Assembly: GCF_039994875.1 (NCBI RefSeq) | Contig: NZ_CP121196.1 | Coordinates: 2,914,001 to 2,978,000 of the forward strand | Length of the DNA stretch: 64,000 bases | Direction of reading: 5' to 3' | Origin: Telmatobacter sp. DSM 110680 | GTDB taxonomy: Bacteria > Acidobacteriota > Terriglobia > Terriglobales > Acidobacteriaceae | Shown here: positions 8,921 to 18,274 of the stretch, one piece after another | Position numbering within the stretch: the first letter of the stretch is position 1 | How the letters are laid out: each line of letters starts with the position of its first letter | Made by a program: the position numbers and the translations under genes | Notes under the pieces: model-generated | Databases searched by the model: none | What the model was told of the DNA's origin: nothing | What the model saw: the letters and a program-made list of their open reading frames with translations, nothing else

Positions 8921-10126
8921 TTATTCTCCCTGATTGTTCAGCAACCGCACCACGTGGTTCACAATCATCAGGTCTTCAGCGGGCGGTATTACGCGAACCT
9001 TAACTTTCGATCCATCGGCAGAGATGACCGCTTCACCCCGCACGTTATTTTTCTCTGGATCGACGATGATGCCCAAGGCGGCCAGACCGGAACATATCTC
9101 GGCGCGCGAAGCGATATCGTTTTCGCCTATTCCACCCGTGAAAACGAGCATATCGAGGCCGCCGAGTTCCGCGTAAAAGCTGCCAATCCACTTCGCAATC
9201 GTACCCGTAAATTTATCGACTGCGAGGCGCGCCTGGTCATTGCCGTCCTTGATTGCCTCGCGCAGGTCGCGCATGTCATTCGATAATCCACTCACGCCGA
9301 GCAGGCCCGACTTCTTGCTGAACACGGTCTCAAGCTTGTCGGCTGCGGCAGTCGCATCGGGGGTAGTCTCAGCAATCTTCTTCAAGATAAAGATCACGAC
9401 GCCGGGATCGATATCGCCGGTGCGCGAGCCGCTGATAATTCCACCAGTCGGCGTTAATCCCATCGACGTATCCAGGCTCTCGCCGTTGCGAATCGCCGTT
9501 ATAGATGCACCATTTCCAAGGTGCGCCACGATGAGCTTCTCAGGGATGTTCGGCTGTAATTGATAGATGATCGACTCATAAGAGATACCGTGATAGCCGT
9601 AGCGCCGGACGCCCATCTTCGCATATTCGTCGGGAATCGGCATGCGCGTGACGACTTCAGGCATGGTGCGGTGGAAGTAGGTATCGAGGACTGCGAAGTT
9701 CGGAATCCCGGGAAAAAGCCGCAGAGACTCTCGCATGATATAGACAGCAATTGGCGTGTGTAGCGGCGCGAGTGCAGCGTAGCTCTCAATCTCGTCGATC
9801 AGCTTTGGAGTGATGAGTTGATTGTCGCGTACGGTTGGACCGCCGCAAACGGTGCGATGACCGATGGCTTTCGGAGCAGGGAACTGACCGGAGTGAAGTA
9901 CGTCCGCAACCATCGAAAAAGCGACGGAGCGGTTAGGCAGCGCTGGCGTCTGGTCTACGAGCTTATTTCCAGCGTCATCCTTAATCCAGAACTTACCATT
10001 GTCCGTACCGATTCCATCGACCGCGCCCTCAAATATCTTCGTGCGCTGGCCGTCACTGGCCTCATACATTGCAAACTTGATGGAAGACGAACCACTATTC
10101 AAAACCAAAACAGGCAAAGACGACAT
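8921..10126 (-). CDS. ackA: Acetate kinase
   Basis: A 401-residue ASKHA-fold kinase that converts acetyl phosphate plus ADP to acetate plus ATP. The start LPVLVLNSGSSSIKFAMYE is the classical acetokinase N-terminal signature. HLGNGASITAIRNGESLDTSMG is the second family pattern, and VFTGGIGEND is also present. The start is ATG at 10126 (a TTG lies one codon upstream). It follows the phosphoketolase gene by 45 bp on the same strand, so the acetyl phosphate made by phosphoketolase can be used at once for ATP synthesis. No phosphotransacetylase is nearby. Confidence 0.94.
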   Translation of the reverse strand: MSSLPVLVLNSGSSSIKFAMYEASDGQRTKIFEGAVDGIGTDNGKFWIKDDAGNKLVDQTPALPNRSVAFSMVADVLHSGQFPAPKAIGHRTVCGGPTVRDNQLITPKLIDEIESYAALAPLHTPIAVYIMRESLRLFPGIPNFAVLDTYFHRTMPEVVTRMPIPDEYAKMGVRRYGYHGISYESIIYQLQPNIPEKLIVAHLGNGASITAIRNGESLDTSMGLTPTGGIISGSRTGDIDPGVVIFILKKIAETTPDATAAADKLETVFSKKSGLLGVSGLSNDMRDLREAIKDGNDQARLAVDKFTGTIAKWIGSFYAELGGLDMLVFTGGIGENDIASRAEICSGLAALGIIVDPEKNNVRGEAVISADGSKVKVRVIPPAEDLMIVNHVVRLLNNQGE

Positions 10127-10171
10127 CAAAAAGGACCCCTTACTTTTAATTTGGATTTCTGCAAGCCAGAG

Positions 10172-12583
10172 TTATTTAGCCTTCTCCGGCTGCCACTGCC
10201 AATTCTGAATTTCGGGTAAATCTTCGCCGTTTTCTGAAACGTAAAGGCGATGACGTTGAATTTCTTCGGAATACCACTGCCGTGCATCGTCTACCTTGGC
10301 CGACAAGCGTCCGACGCGCGTTATCGCGTCTAGCGCCAATTGGAAGCGATCGATATTGTTCAGCACACACATGTCGAAAGGCGTTGTGGTAGTGCCTTCT
10401 TCCTTGTATCCACGCACATGCAGGTTGTCGTGATTGTGGCGGCGATAGGTGAGGCGATGTATGCCCCAGGGATAGCCGTGGAATGCAAAGATCGTTGGTA
10501 CCCTCGGCGGGAAGATGGCGTCGTAATCCTCATCAGATAAACCATGCGGATGCTCCGAAGACGGCTGCAGTGTCATCAGATCAACCACGTTGACGAAACG
10601 CACGCGCAGGTCAGGTGCCAGCGTGCGAAGAAGCATGACAGAGGCGAGCGCTTCCATTGTTGGCACATCACCGCACGATGCAATGACCACATCGGGATTG
10701 CCGTTGTCGTTGGATGCCCACTTCCAAATGCCGAGCCCGGTGGTGCAGTGCGCGACAGCTTCGTCCATGGTAAGCCACTGCGGTGCGGGCTGCTTTCCAG
10801 CTACGATCAGGTTGATGTAGTTCTTGCTCCGCAGGCAATGGTCTGCTACAGAAAGCAATGTATTCGCGTCGGGTGGCAAGTAAATCCGGACTACGTCGGC
10901 TTTCTTGTTTACCAGGTGATCGATGAATCCCGGATCCTGGTGCGAAAAGCCGTTGTGATCCTGCCGCCATACCAGCGAACTCAGCAGGTAGTTCAGCGAG
11001 GCAATCGGTTTGCGCCACGGAATTTGCCGAGTGACTTTCAGCCACTTTGCGTGCTGATTGACCATTGAATCGATGATGTGGATGAACGCTTCGTAGCAGT
11101 TGAAGAATCCATGGCGGCCAGTGAGCAAATAGCCTTCGAGCCAGCCCTGGCACATGTGTTCACTCAGGATTTCCATCACGCGGCCTGTCCGCGACAGGTC
11201 CTCATCCACCGGCAGCGTTTCGGCTTCCCAGGTTTTGCCGGTTCCGACGATGACATCCTGCAGGCGGTTTGAAGCCGTTTCGTCAGGACCGAAGACGCGA
11301 AAATTCTTCGAGTCCATGTTGGCTTCCATCACCGCATGGAGCATCTTGCCCAGCACACGCGTGGACTCGGCGATCGTAGCTCCAGGCGCATCCACCTTGA
11401 CTGCGAAATTGCGGAAGCTCGGCACCTTCAGCGGTTGCCACAATAGGCCACCATTCGCATGAGCATTCATGCCCATGCGCAGACGGCCTTTGGGGGCGAT
11501 GTCGGCTAGTTCATCCTTGAATGCACCCTTTTCGTCAAAGAGTTCTTCGGGCTTGTAACTGCGCATCCAGTCTTCCAACAGGCGCAGGTGATCGGGCTTC
11601 TCGCGCAGTTCCGAGAAGGGAACCTGGTGAGCGCGCCAAGTGCCTTCAACTGGTTTGCCATCGACTTCCTTTGGTCCCGTCCATCCTTTGGGTGTGCGCA
11701 TGATGAGCATGGGCCACGCCGGACGATCGGTTGATCCGCCTTCGCGTGCGGCTTTTTGAATTGCTGCAATTCGATCGAAGATCTTTTCGAAGACCGCAGC
11801 GGCCTTCTGATGCATCGTCGCAGGGTCGTGGCCCTCCAGCGTGAAAGGCTCGTATCCATATCCGCGCATCAGGTTCTCAAGTTCCGCATGAGGAATGCGC
11901 GCCAGCACAGTGGGATTCGCGATCTTGTAGCCGTTCAAGTGGAGGATCGGTAGCACAGCCCCATCAGTCGCAGGGTTGATGAATTTGTTTGAGTGCCAAC
12001 TCGTGGCCAGGGGCCCGGTCTCGGCTTCTCCGTCGCCGATCACGCAAGCGACGATCAAGTTCGGATTGTCGAAGGCCGCGCCGTACGCATGCACCAGCGA
12101 ATAGCCGAGTTCTCCGCCCTCGTGGATCGATCCTGGCGTCTCCGGCGCGACATGGCTTGGAATGCCATAGGGCCAGCTGAACTGACGGAACAGACGCTTG
12201 ATGCCGTCGCGATTTTGTTCGATGTGGGGGTACATCTCGGAGTAGGAGCCCTCGAGGTAGGTGTTCGCCACGAGCCCAGGGCCACCGTGACCGGGACCGA
12301 TCACGTAAATCATGTCGAGGTGACGCTCGCGGATCATCCGATTCCAGTGAACATAGAGGAAGTTGAGACCGGGTGTTGTGCCCCAATGACCGAGCAGGCG
12401 CGGCTTCACGTCATCGAGAGTCAGCGGGCGTTCAAGCAGCGGATTGTCTTTGAGATATATCTGTCCGACGGACAGGTAGTTAGCGGCACGCCAGTAGGCG
12501 TCCATTTTGTCGAGAAGTTCAGGACTGAGAGGGCCTTCGTTCTTTGCTGCGGCCCGTTTGATATCGGTCGTCGCGCTGGTCAT
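10172..12583 (-). CDS. xfp: Xylulose-5-phosphate/fructose-6-phosphate phosphoketolase
   Basis: An 803-residue thiamine diphosphate enzyme, full length for the family. It cleaves xylulose 5-phosphate and/or fructose 6-phosphate with phosphate to give acetyl phosphate plus glyceraldehyde 3-phosphate or erythrose 4-phosphate. Characteristic segments are [59 protein letters not shown], the cofactor-binding [15 protein letters not shown] and [18 protein letters not shown]. The start ATG has AGGTG upstream. It forms a two-gene operon with ackA, a carbon-conserving bypass that yields ATP from pentose or hexose phosphates. Confidence 0.95.
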   Translation of the reverse strand: MTSATTDIKRAAAKNEGPLSPELLDKMDAYWRAANYLSVGQIYLKDNPLLERPLTLDDVKPRLLGHWGTTPGLNFLYVHWNRMIRERHLDMIYVIGPGHGGPGLVANTYLEGSYSEMYPHIEQNRDGIKRLFRQFSWPYGIPSHVAPETPGSIHEGGELGYSLVHAYGAAFDNPNLIVACVIGDGEAETGPLATSWHSNKFINPATDGAVLPILHLNGYKIANPTVLARIPHAELENLMRGYGYEPFTLEGHDPATMHQKAAAVFEKIFDRIAAIQKAAREGGSTDRPAWPMLIMRTPKGWTGPKEVDGKPVEGTWRAHQVPFSELREKPDHLRLLEDWMRSYKPEELFDEKGAFKDELADIAPKGRLRMGMNAHANGGLLWQPLKVPSFRNFAVKVDAPGATIAESTRVLGKMLHAVMEANMDSKNFRVFGPDETASNRLQDVIVGTGKTWEAETLPVDEDLSRTGRVMEILSEHMCQGWLEGYLLTGRHGFFNCYEAFIHIIDSMVNQHAKWLKVTRQIPWRKPIASLNYLLSSLVWRQDHNGFSHQDPGFIDHLVNKKADVVRIYLPPDANTLLSVADHCLRSKNYINLIVAGKQPAPQWLTMDEAVAHCTTGLGIWKWASNDNGNPDVVIASCGDVPTMEALASVMLLRTLAPDLRVRFVNVVDLMTLQPSSEHPHGLSDEDYDAIFPPRVPTIFAFHGYPWGIHRLTYRRHNHDNLHVRGYKEEGTTTTPFDMCVLNNIDRFQLALDAITRVGRLSAKVDDARQWYSEEIQRHRLYVSENGEDLPEIQNWQWQPEKAK

Positions 12584-12723
12584 GGGGGCACACCTCAGAA
12601 GGGGGATTCCGTACCACTTCAGGCTAGCAGCCGAATGTTAACGCCGTGGGTGATTGGAGTCACACGCACCTGAGATGCTGAATCACCAAGTGGGATTCCA
12701 GAAATCGCAGGGAAGGCGGGATC

Positions 12724-13821
12724 TCAAAGCGAGAAGCTTTGATCAGACGGTTGCCTCTTTGGAGAGTTCTCGAAGTGGCGCTTGAGGCGCAGGATTCTCG
12801 ACTCGAATCCGTACCAGAGGATGGTTGCGGCGAGCGTGCAAACCGCGAGGCGGAAAACCACGACGGCCAGGTTGCCCGCAACGCCGTAACGATCCATGTG
12901 CGCGTCGAACCAACCGAAGTAGACGAAGACCATGATGTGCGTCATGTAAAGGCCGTAGCTGATGCGGCCGTAGTAAGCGAGTGGACCGCGCCGCAGGATT
13001 GCATTGACCGGCGTGCGCGCGCCGGTTGAGGTGATGGCTGACAAGACTGTTCCTGCGAATAGCGTTGTGAGTGCAGTGTCAAGGAAAGCGGTGCCACCGG
13101 CGATTGTGGCTGCAGCTAGAAATCCGACAGGCATAGCTGCGAGGCCGATCCAGAGCCAGATGCGGCGGCTGATCGGCAGGGTGTACAAGCCGAGTGCGAG
13201 AAGACTGCCCATCGCGATTCCATCGATGTGGGTGAGGGTGTGGGTCGGCGTCATCCAGTGGAAATGCGTGCGGCGGAAGAGCGGAGACGCGATCAGCGCG
13301 CCGATCAACAGCGTGGCTAGCATCCATGGTGCACGCAGAAAACGAACGACGGGAGCCCAGAGGAAGTAGTACTGCTCTTCGATGGCCAATGACCATGTAG
13401 GGCCGATGGCAGGCGGCAATGCGAGATGAAAGAGGTTCTGTATGAACAGAATGTAAGCCCACCAGGGTGCGGTCCTGATTGCATCCCATACCGTAGGGCC
13501 GATGAACCATGGTGCGTTGAGATAGCAGACGACCAGCACCAGTACGTAGACGGGCCAGATGCGGAGCGCGCGGCGGCCGTAGAAATTGCGGAAGTAATGC
13601 GGCTTGGGGCGCGATTCAAGCAGGATCGAAGTGATCAGGAATCCGGACAAGACGAAGAAGAGGTTGACGCCGGCCCATCCCCATAGGGAAGCGTGATAGA
13701 ACCAGGTGCCGGTGAAGCGCGGGTGGCAGTGATAGAGAACTACGAAAAGAACGGCAATGCCGCGCAGTCCCTGAAGTTCTGGGATGTAGGACGGCAGCCA
13801 GGATGGGCGTTGGATGGGCAA
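12724..13821 (-). CDS. Acyltransferase 3 family membrane protein (OafA/YrhL type)
   Basis: A 365-residue multispanning acyltransferase that would O-acylate a surface glycan or lipid. The N-terminus IPELQGLRGIAVLFVVLYHCHPRF carries the expected histidine region of TM1. GWAGVNLFFVLSGFLITSILL and SLAIEEQYYFLWAP are further hallmarks, and about ten hydrophobic helices follow. The only in-frame start before an upstream stop is TTG at 13821, with a weak AGG upstream. No sugar or O-antigen genes flank it, so the acceptor is unknown. Confidence 0.85.
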   Translation of the reverse strand: MPIQRPSWLPSYIPELQGLRGIAVLFVVLYHCHPRFTGTWFYHASLWGWAGVNLFFVLSGFLITSILLESRPKPHYFRNFYGRRALRIWPVYVLVLVVCYLNAPWFIGPTVWDAIRTAPWWAYILFIQNLFHLALPPAIGPTWSLAIEEQYYFLWAPVVRFLRAPWMLATLLIGALIASPLFRRTHFHWMTPTHTLTHIDGIAMGSLLALGLYTLPISRRIWLWIGLAAMPVGFLAAATIAGGTAFLDTALTTLFAGTVLSAITSTGARTPVNAILRRGPLAYYGRISYGLYMTHIMVFVYFGWFDAHMDRYGVAGNLAVVVFRLAVCTLAATILWYGFESRILRLKRHFENSPKRQPSDQSFSL

Positions 13822-13894
13822 AAGTGCGTGGACCTGAGCGAGTTCTTAATACCGAACGGTTGATAGAGCTGAAGCAGATCCTTCGCTTACCACC

Positions 13895-13920
13895 CCCCAA
13901 GCTGAAGAATACGCTTGGGG
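13895..13920. terminator. GC-rich inverted repeat
   Basis: A perfect 8-bp inverted repeat, CCCCAAGC / GCTTGGGG, with a 10-nt loop. It lies between the proC 3' end and the acyltransferase start, on the side expected for a proC terminator. There is no clear U-run, so it could instead be part of a dispersed intergenic repeat. Confidence 0.4.
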
Positions 13921-14012
13921 CCCCGTGCGCTCAGGATGACACTCTTCACTTCGATGAACCATGATGCGTCCGTTTCGTGGTCAATCGAGCTCTCCACCTA
14001 TGAGCGGGATTT

Positions 14013-14867
14013 CTATCCTGCGGCGAGTTGCTTGGCTCTTTCGGTGGCGCGCATCACGGCTTTGATCAGGGTTACGCGGAGGCCGCCTTCTTCCAGTTCC
14101 AGAATGCCGTCGACGGTGCAGCCTGCGGGGGTGGTGACTTCGTCTTTGAGCAGGGCCGGGTGGTAGCCGGTTTCGAGGACCATCTTGCCGGCGCCGTAGA
14201 CTGTTTGCGCGGCGAGCTGGGTTGCGGTGTCGCGAGGCAAGCCAACCTTCACGCCGGCTTCTGCGAGGGCCTCGATGATGATGTAGATGTAGGCCGGGCC
14301 GGATGCAGACAGGCCGGTGACGGCGTCCATGTGCTTCTCGTCGACGATGACGGAGCGGCCTACGGTTTCGAAGATGCGCTGCGCGAGGTCCATTTGCTCG
14401 GCCTTCACGAAGCGGCCTCGGCAGAGGCCCGCAATGCCTGCTCCGAGAGCCGATGGAGTGTTGGGCATGGCGCGGATGACCGGGATCTCGATGCCGGCAG
14501 CGTCTTCAATGGCGCGCGTTTTCACTGAAGCTGCGAACGAGACGATGGTCTTCGAGGTTGTCAGCGCGGGCTTGATTTCAGCGATCAAGTCGGGGACCTG
14601 GAAGGGCTTGACTCCGATAAGGATCAGGTCTGCCTGGCGGGCGGCGGCTAGGTTATCAGTGCCGACATCAACGCCCCATTGCGCGGCGCGGGCGACGGCC
14701 TTTTCAGCGTGAGCGACAGTGGCGTGGATCAGGTCCGCGGCAAAGAGATTCTGCTTGAGGAAGGCCTGAAGCAGAATTCCGCCCATTTTGCCCGCGCCGA
14801 GAACGGCAACGTGCAGGTCGGGTAGCTGCGCGGGAATTGCGGTGGACTCAACGGCTATCTCCGCCAT
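14013..14867 (-). CDS. proC: Pyrroline-5-carboxylate reductase
   Basis: A 284-residue NADPH-dependent enzyme for the last step of proline synthesis. The Rossmann start LHVAVLGAGKMGGILLQAFL lies at about residues 17-36. The C-terminal dimerisation signature GLSASGPAYIYIIIEALAEAGVKVGL and the ending TTPAGCTVDGILELEEGGLR match the family closely. The start ATG at 14867 has GAAGGAA 5 bp upstream. It is monocistronic here. Confidence 0.95.
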   Translation of the reverse strand: MAEIAVESTAIPAQLPDLHVAVLGAGKMGGILLQAFLKQNLFAADLIHATVAHAEKAVARAAQWGVDVGTDNLAAARQADLILIGVKPFQVPDLIAEIKPALTTSKTIVSFAASVKTRAIEDAAGIEIPVIRAMPNTPSALGAGIAGLCRGRFVKAEQMDLAQRIFETVGRSVIVDEKHMDAVTGLSASGPAYIYIIIEALAEAGVKVGLPRDTATQLAAQTVYGAGKMVLETGYHPALLKDEVTTPAGCTVDGILELEEGGLRVTLIKAVMRATERAKQLAAG

Positions 14868-15259
14868 GGGGTTCCTTCGAAATCAGAGTGGTGGTTCAGT
14901 TTCAAGGATAACCTGCGGTAGAAGTCCGCCGCCTGGACTTCACCGAAACACAGTTTCACGGCTCTCTAAATGAATCGGTGGTAGCCATCAATCGTTCATA
15001 ACCGACTTAACCGGTCGCACTTTCACATTCGAATTTCCTGCAAACTTTATGTGGAAAACTGCAAGTTTAGGAGGGGGGTGGGGGTACCCCTTCCGCCTAT
15101 CGATCGGCCCATGAATATCCCACGTTCCAGATGATTGTGACTTAAACGAAGTAAATTACGTGCAAACCTTCGCCCGGGATTTTGGCGTTTGGAATGTGTT
15201 GGTTGGAACTCGAGCATGCGGTGGCCGCTTGACATGCGTGATGCATCCATCCGGAGTGC
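14868..15259. repeat. Intergenic region with G-rich, possibly dispersed repeat
   Basis: No gene is visible in about 390 bp. The part around 15042-15090 holds an inverted repeat (AAACTT at 15042-15047, AAGTTT at 15063-15068). It is followed directly by a G-run block (GAGGGGGGTGGGGGTACCCC, 15071-15090) that is partly self-complementary at its end and could form a G-quadruplex. It resembles the short intergenic repeats I associate with Terriglobia genomes, but I cannot confirm other copies from one window. Confidence 0.4.
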
Positions 15260-15718
15260 TCAACGCGAGTAAGAAAAGGTGCCGCAAACATCGGTAGAAT
15301 TCGTCAGAGCATCGACAGTAAGGGTGGGCATGTCCGCTCCCGAGAAGAAGGCCACGTGCAGGCTGCGGCCTTGGATGTAGGTCGCGAGCCACTGAGTATC
15401 ATCCGATCCGCAGAGGGTGTTCTTGTGCAGAAATCGCCTCGCTCCTGGTACGTTGAGCCGGTAGAGAAAGCCGCTGCCGGAACCGGGGTCAGCATCGAAG
15501 ATTGCGCTCCATTCAGCTGGCTGAAGCTTGCGAATCTGGGCGAGTGGAAACGAGATGAAGTTGATGGTCAATTTCGAATCGGTGATGGTGAGGTCGCCCG
15601 TAATGTCGTTGGCATTTGAACTGACGGCGCGCCAATAACCCTTGTCCTGCGCAGTGGCTGAGAGAGAGCAGCACAGCAGCAGACCGGCGAGGGCGCCCGA
15701 AAGAATTCCTTTACTCAT
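15260..15718 (-). CDS. Secreted hypothetical protein
   Basis: A 152-residue protein whose preferred start is the ATG at 15718, because it gives a clean signal peptide (MSKGILSGALAGLLLCCSLSATAQ). The open frame extends 22 codons further to a GTG without a ribosome binding site. The mature part is small, with two cysteines near residues 100 and 145 and beta-rich composition (SKLTINFISFPLAQIRKLQPAEW). I do not recognise the family. It is probably a periplasmic or outer-surface protein. Confidence 0.65.
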   Translation of the reverse strand: MSKGILSGALAGLLLCCSLSATAQDKGYWRAVSSNANDITGDLTITDSKLTINFISFPLAQIRKLQPAEWSAIFDADPGSGSGFLYRLNVPGARRFLHKNTLCGSDDTQWLATYIQGRSLHVAFFSGADMPTLTVDALTNSTDVCGTFSYSR

Positions 15719-15861
15719 CGTTTGAGAATGACATTCGGCGCAGCTCTGGAGCAAGCGGACGAGCTCAAAGATCCACCCAGTCACTTGAGCCAGGGCTTTC
15801 TACTGTTGCCGTTTTCCTCGAAATACCCCGTCAAGGTGTTGCCATTATCCTTGTAGGCATC

Positions 15862-16203
15862 ATGGATCGACGTTGTTTCATCAGGGGCGCAATGGCCGGA
15901 GCCACCATGGCGGCATTGGCGGAAGTCGAAGGGGCACAGACAGCGCCTGCCTCAATTGCTATCCATGCTGATTCGACCGGACGACGCGTGCCGGAGAACT
16001 ATATCGGGCTGAGTTATGAACTTGCGCAGCTCACCGAGCCCACCTTTTTTTCTCAGGAACATACGGACCGTGTCTCTCTGTTTCGATGTTTGAGTCCAAA
16101 CGGACTACTGCGACTTGGAGGCAATATAAGCGAGTTTTGCTGGTTGCAGATAGAAGCCGCGACGCCACCACCTAAGCTGCATGCGCCATCTGGGGTGGGG
16201 TAA
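15862..16203 (+). pseudogene. 5' fragment of a GH79-like (beta-glucuronidase/heparanase type) secreted glycosidase
   Basis: A 113-codon open frame that begins like a Tat/Sec-exported enzyme (MDRRCFIRGAMAGATMAALA) and then matches the N-terminal strand region of GH79-type glycosidases (RVPENYIGLSYELAQLTEPTFFS, then NGLLRLGGNISEFCWL). Full-length family members are several hundred residues long and carry two catalytic glutamates much further along. This frame ends shortly after the first beta/alpha unit, and no continuation is visible in the following 300 bp. It is therefore best read as a decayed or truncated gene. Confidence 0.7.
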
Positions 16204-16522
16204 CTTTAGAGGCCACTGTGTTGCGTGCAGACCAGTGGATTCCGCGACCGGAGCGGCTTCCCATAATCAAGAGCATGGCATCGCTGGAATAGGGCCCAGC
16301 AACGGGCGCCCCTGGTGTTCCTAGAGTGAGCGCTACAAAGACGGCGGTATAGCCTCCTTGTGGCCCTCCCGGGTCGGCTTCTGGTTGCTTTATGACTGGA
16401 AGCTGATAGCTGATATGCCGCCGTGAGAACTGGTCACAAAGTTGATGAATGCTGGTATTTTCGTCTTACACTGAGCCATTCCCCGGTCTGGGCCTATTGG
16501 TCTTTCTCTTGTGGAGGTCCCC
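16204..16522. other. Probable gene-remnant region
   Basis: About 320 bp between the GH79-like fragment and the TIGR03435 gene. On the minus strand a frame of about 85 codons stays open from about 16469 to 16183, with plausible protein-like composition (PGGPQGGYTAVFVALTLG) but no convincing start codon. It may be a remnant of an unrelated gene or chance. The ribosome binding site GGAGG at 16513-16517 belongs to the next gene. Confidence 0.4.
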
Positions 16523-18190
16523 ATGATGGTTGAGTTGAAGACTGCTTTTGCTATTTCAATCATGGTTATCGGTGCTGCTGGTTCTGCTGTGGGGCAAGCG
16601 CTGATGGCCTCGAATTCCTCAGGCGTTGCGACCCACGTTGCGTCATTTGACGTGGCGGATGTGCACCCGAGTCCGCATGTGCTGCGGCCGTTTATGGATG
16701 GCGGCGAACTGCATGGCGATCGCTACGTAATTCACCAGGCGACGATGGCCGACTTGATCTCGACGGCCTACGGTGTTGATTCGACCAATGTGCAGGGAGG
16801 TCCGAGCTGGCTGGATTGGGATCGCTTTGAGATTGTTGCCAAGGCACCGCCCACAACTTCGAAAGCTGATTTGCGGCTGATGCTGCAAGGAATCTTGAAG
16901 ACTCGTTTCAACCTGGCGACGCACGAGGGAAGTGCGCCGATGCCGGCTTTTGTGATGAAGGCGCAGGCAGGGAAAGTGAAGATGAAGGAAGCGCAGGCGG
17001 CGGAGGGTGAAGGCACATGCGATCCGCAGCCGCCTCCGCCCAATCAGGCAGCGGGCGCGATCCGGCAGATCGTGGTGATCTGCAAGAACGAGACGATGCA
17101 GAAGTTCGCCGAAGATATTCACGATATGGCGGGCGGGTACCTGGACAAGCCGGTTGTCGATTCCACTGGCTTGAAAGAGGCTTACGACTTCACCATCATG
17201 TGGACGCCGCGAGGATTGCTCGGTGTAGCCGGTGCGGATGGGATTTCGATCTTTGATGCAGTCGATAAACAGCTTGGGTTGAAGCTGGCACTCGAGACTG
17301 CGCCTCGCACAGTATTGATCGTCGACAGCGTGGACAAGACCCCTTCGGCGAATCCGCCAGATCTCGATAAAAAATTGCCTGCGCTGCCTCCCGCACAATT
17401 TGAAGTGGCAACGATCAAGCCTTCGAAGCCGGATACGCAGCCGATGGGGCGGGTGAACAACGGCGAGGTGGATGTGCACGGGCTGACCGTGAAGCAGATC
17501 ATTTCGTTTGCGTGGGACCTGAATCCGAACGATAGCGAGGCGATTGTGGGGCCGCCGAAGTGGCTCGACAACGATAAGTTTGACATCCTTGCAAAGGTAT
17601 CGACAGATGATGGCGGAGACGCGAAGGTGAAGCCGCCGCAACTGGATGCGGACGAGCTGCGACATATGCTGCGAGCGTTGATCGAAGACCGTTTCAAGAT
17701 GAAAGATCACTTGGAGGACCGACCGGTAACTGCGTACACAATGAAGGCGGTCAGTCCCAAGTTGACCGCGGCCGATCCGACGAAACGCACGCGATGCGAT
17801 GAGGGGCCGGGACCAAACGGAAAAGATTTGCGCCTTGGAAATGCAATGATCAACCGGCTTATCTACTGCCAGAACGTCACGCTCGAGCAGCTTGGAATTC
17901 TGTTGCCGAATCTTGCCTTCGGATACATTTACTATCCGGTTGCCGATGGAACGGGATTAAAGGGATCGTTTGACCTGACACTGGCGTTCAGCTCAGTGGA
18001 TCGTACGCTGGCGCCTCCGCCGAGTAGCAATAGCCAGCAGACCGGCACGACTCTGGCCGCGGACCCAAGTGGGGCGGTGTCGTTGTTCGATGCGTTCAAG
18101 AATCAGTTGGGGTTGAGGCTGGAGAAAGAGAAGCGCCCAATGCCGGTGCTGGTAATCGATCACATCGAAGAGCAGCCTACTGCAAATTGA
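16523..18190 (+). CDS. Secreted protein with two tandem TIGR03435 domains
   Basis: A 555-residue exported protein with a signal peptide at residues 1-28. It carries two copies of the acidobacterial 'soil-associated' TIGR03435 domain. Copy 1 runs from about residue 40 (FDVADVHPSPHV...) to about 265 and copy 2 from about 290 (FEVATIKPSKPDTQ...) to the end. Each copy contains the equivalent strings GGPSWLDWDRFEIVAK / GPPKWLDNDKFDILAK, LMLQGILKTRFNL / HMLRALIEDRFKM and a C-terminal L(V/I)IDxxxxxP strand. Function of the family is unknown. Single-domain members are usual, so this is an internal duplication or fusion. The start ATG 16523 is chosen because GGAGG lies 5 bp before it. Confidence 0.85.
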   Translation: MMVELKTAFAISIMVIGAAGSAVGQALMASNSSGVATHVASFDVADVHPSPHVLRPFMDGGELHGDRYVIHQATMADLISTAYGVDSTNVQGGPSWLDWDRFEIVAKAPPTTSKADLRLMLQGILKTRFNLATHEGSAPMPAFVMKAQAGKVKMKEAQAAEGEGTCDPQPPPPNQAAGAIRQIVVICKNETMQKFAEDIHDMAGGYLDKPVVDSTGLKEAYDFTIMWTPRGLLGVAGADGISIFDAVDKQLGLKLALETAPRTVLIVDSVDKTPSANPPDLDKKLPALPPAQFEVATIKPSKPDTQPMGRVNNGEVDVHGLTVKQIISFAWDLNPNDSEAIVGPPKWLDNDKFDILAKVSTDDGGDAKVKPPQLDADELRHMLRALIEDRFKMKDHLEDRPVTAYTMKAVSPKLTAADPTKRTRCDEGPGPNGKDLRLGNAMINRLIYCQNVTLEQLGILLPNLAFGYIYYPVADGTGLKGSFDLTLAFSSVDRTLAPPPSSNSQQTGTTLAADPSGAVSLFDAFKNQLGLRLEKEKRPMPVLVIDHIEEQPTAN

Positions 18191-18274
18191 ACGAGCGAAA
18201 TGGATGGTGAGTAGAATGGATCGGAATTGGCGGCTGTCAACCTGATCTTGAACGAAGCCTTGCAGCGTGCACTT

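Noticed and set aside
16643..17710. A 355-codon minus-strand open frame antisense to the TIGR03435 gene
   Set aside because: Arg/His-rich composition, no ribosome binding site, and the plus strand carries a recognised family over the whole stretch.
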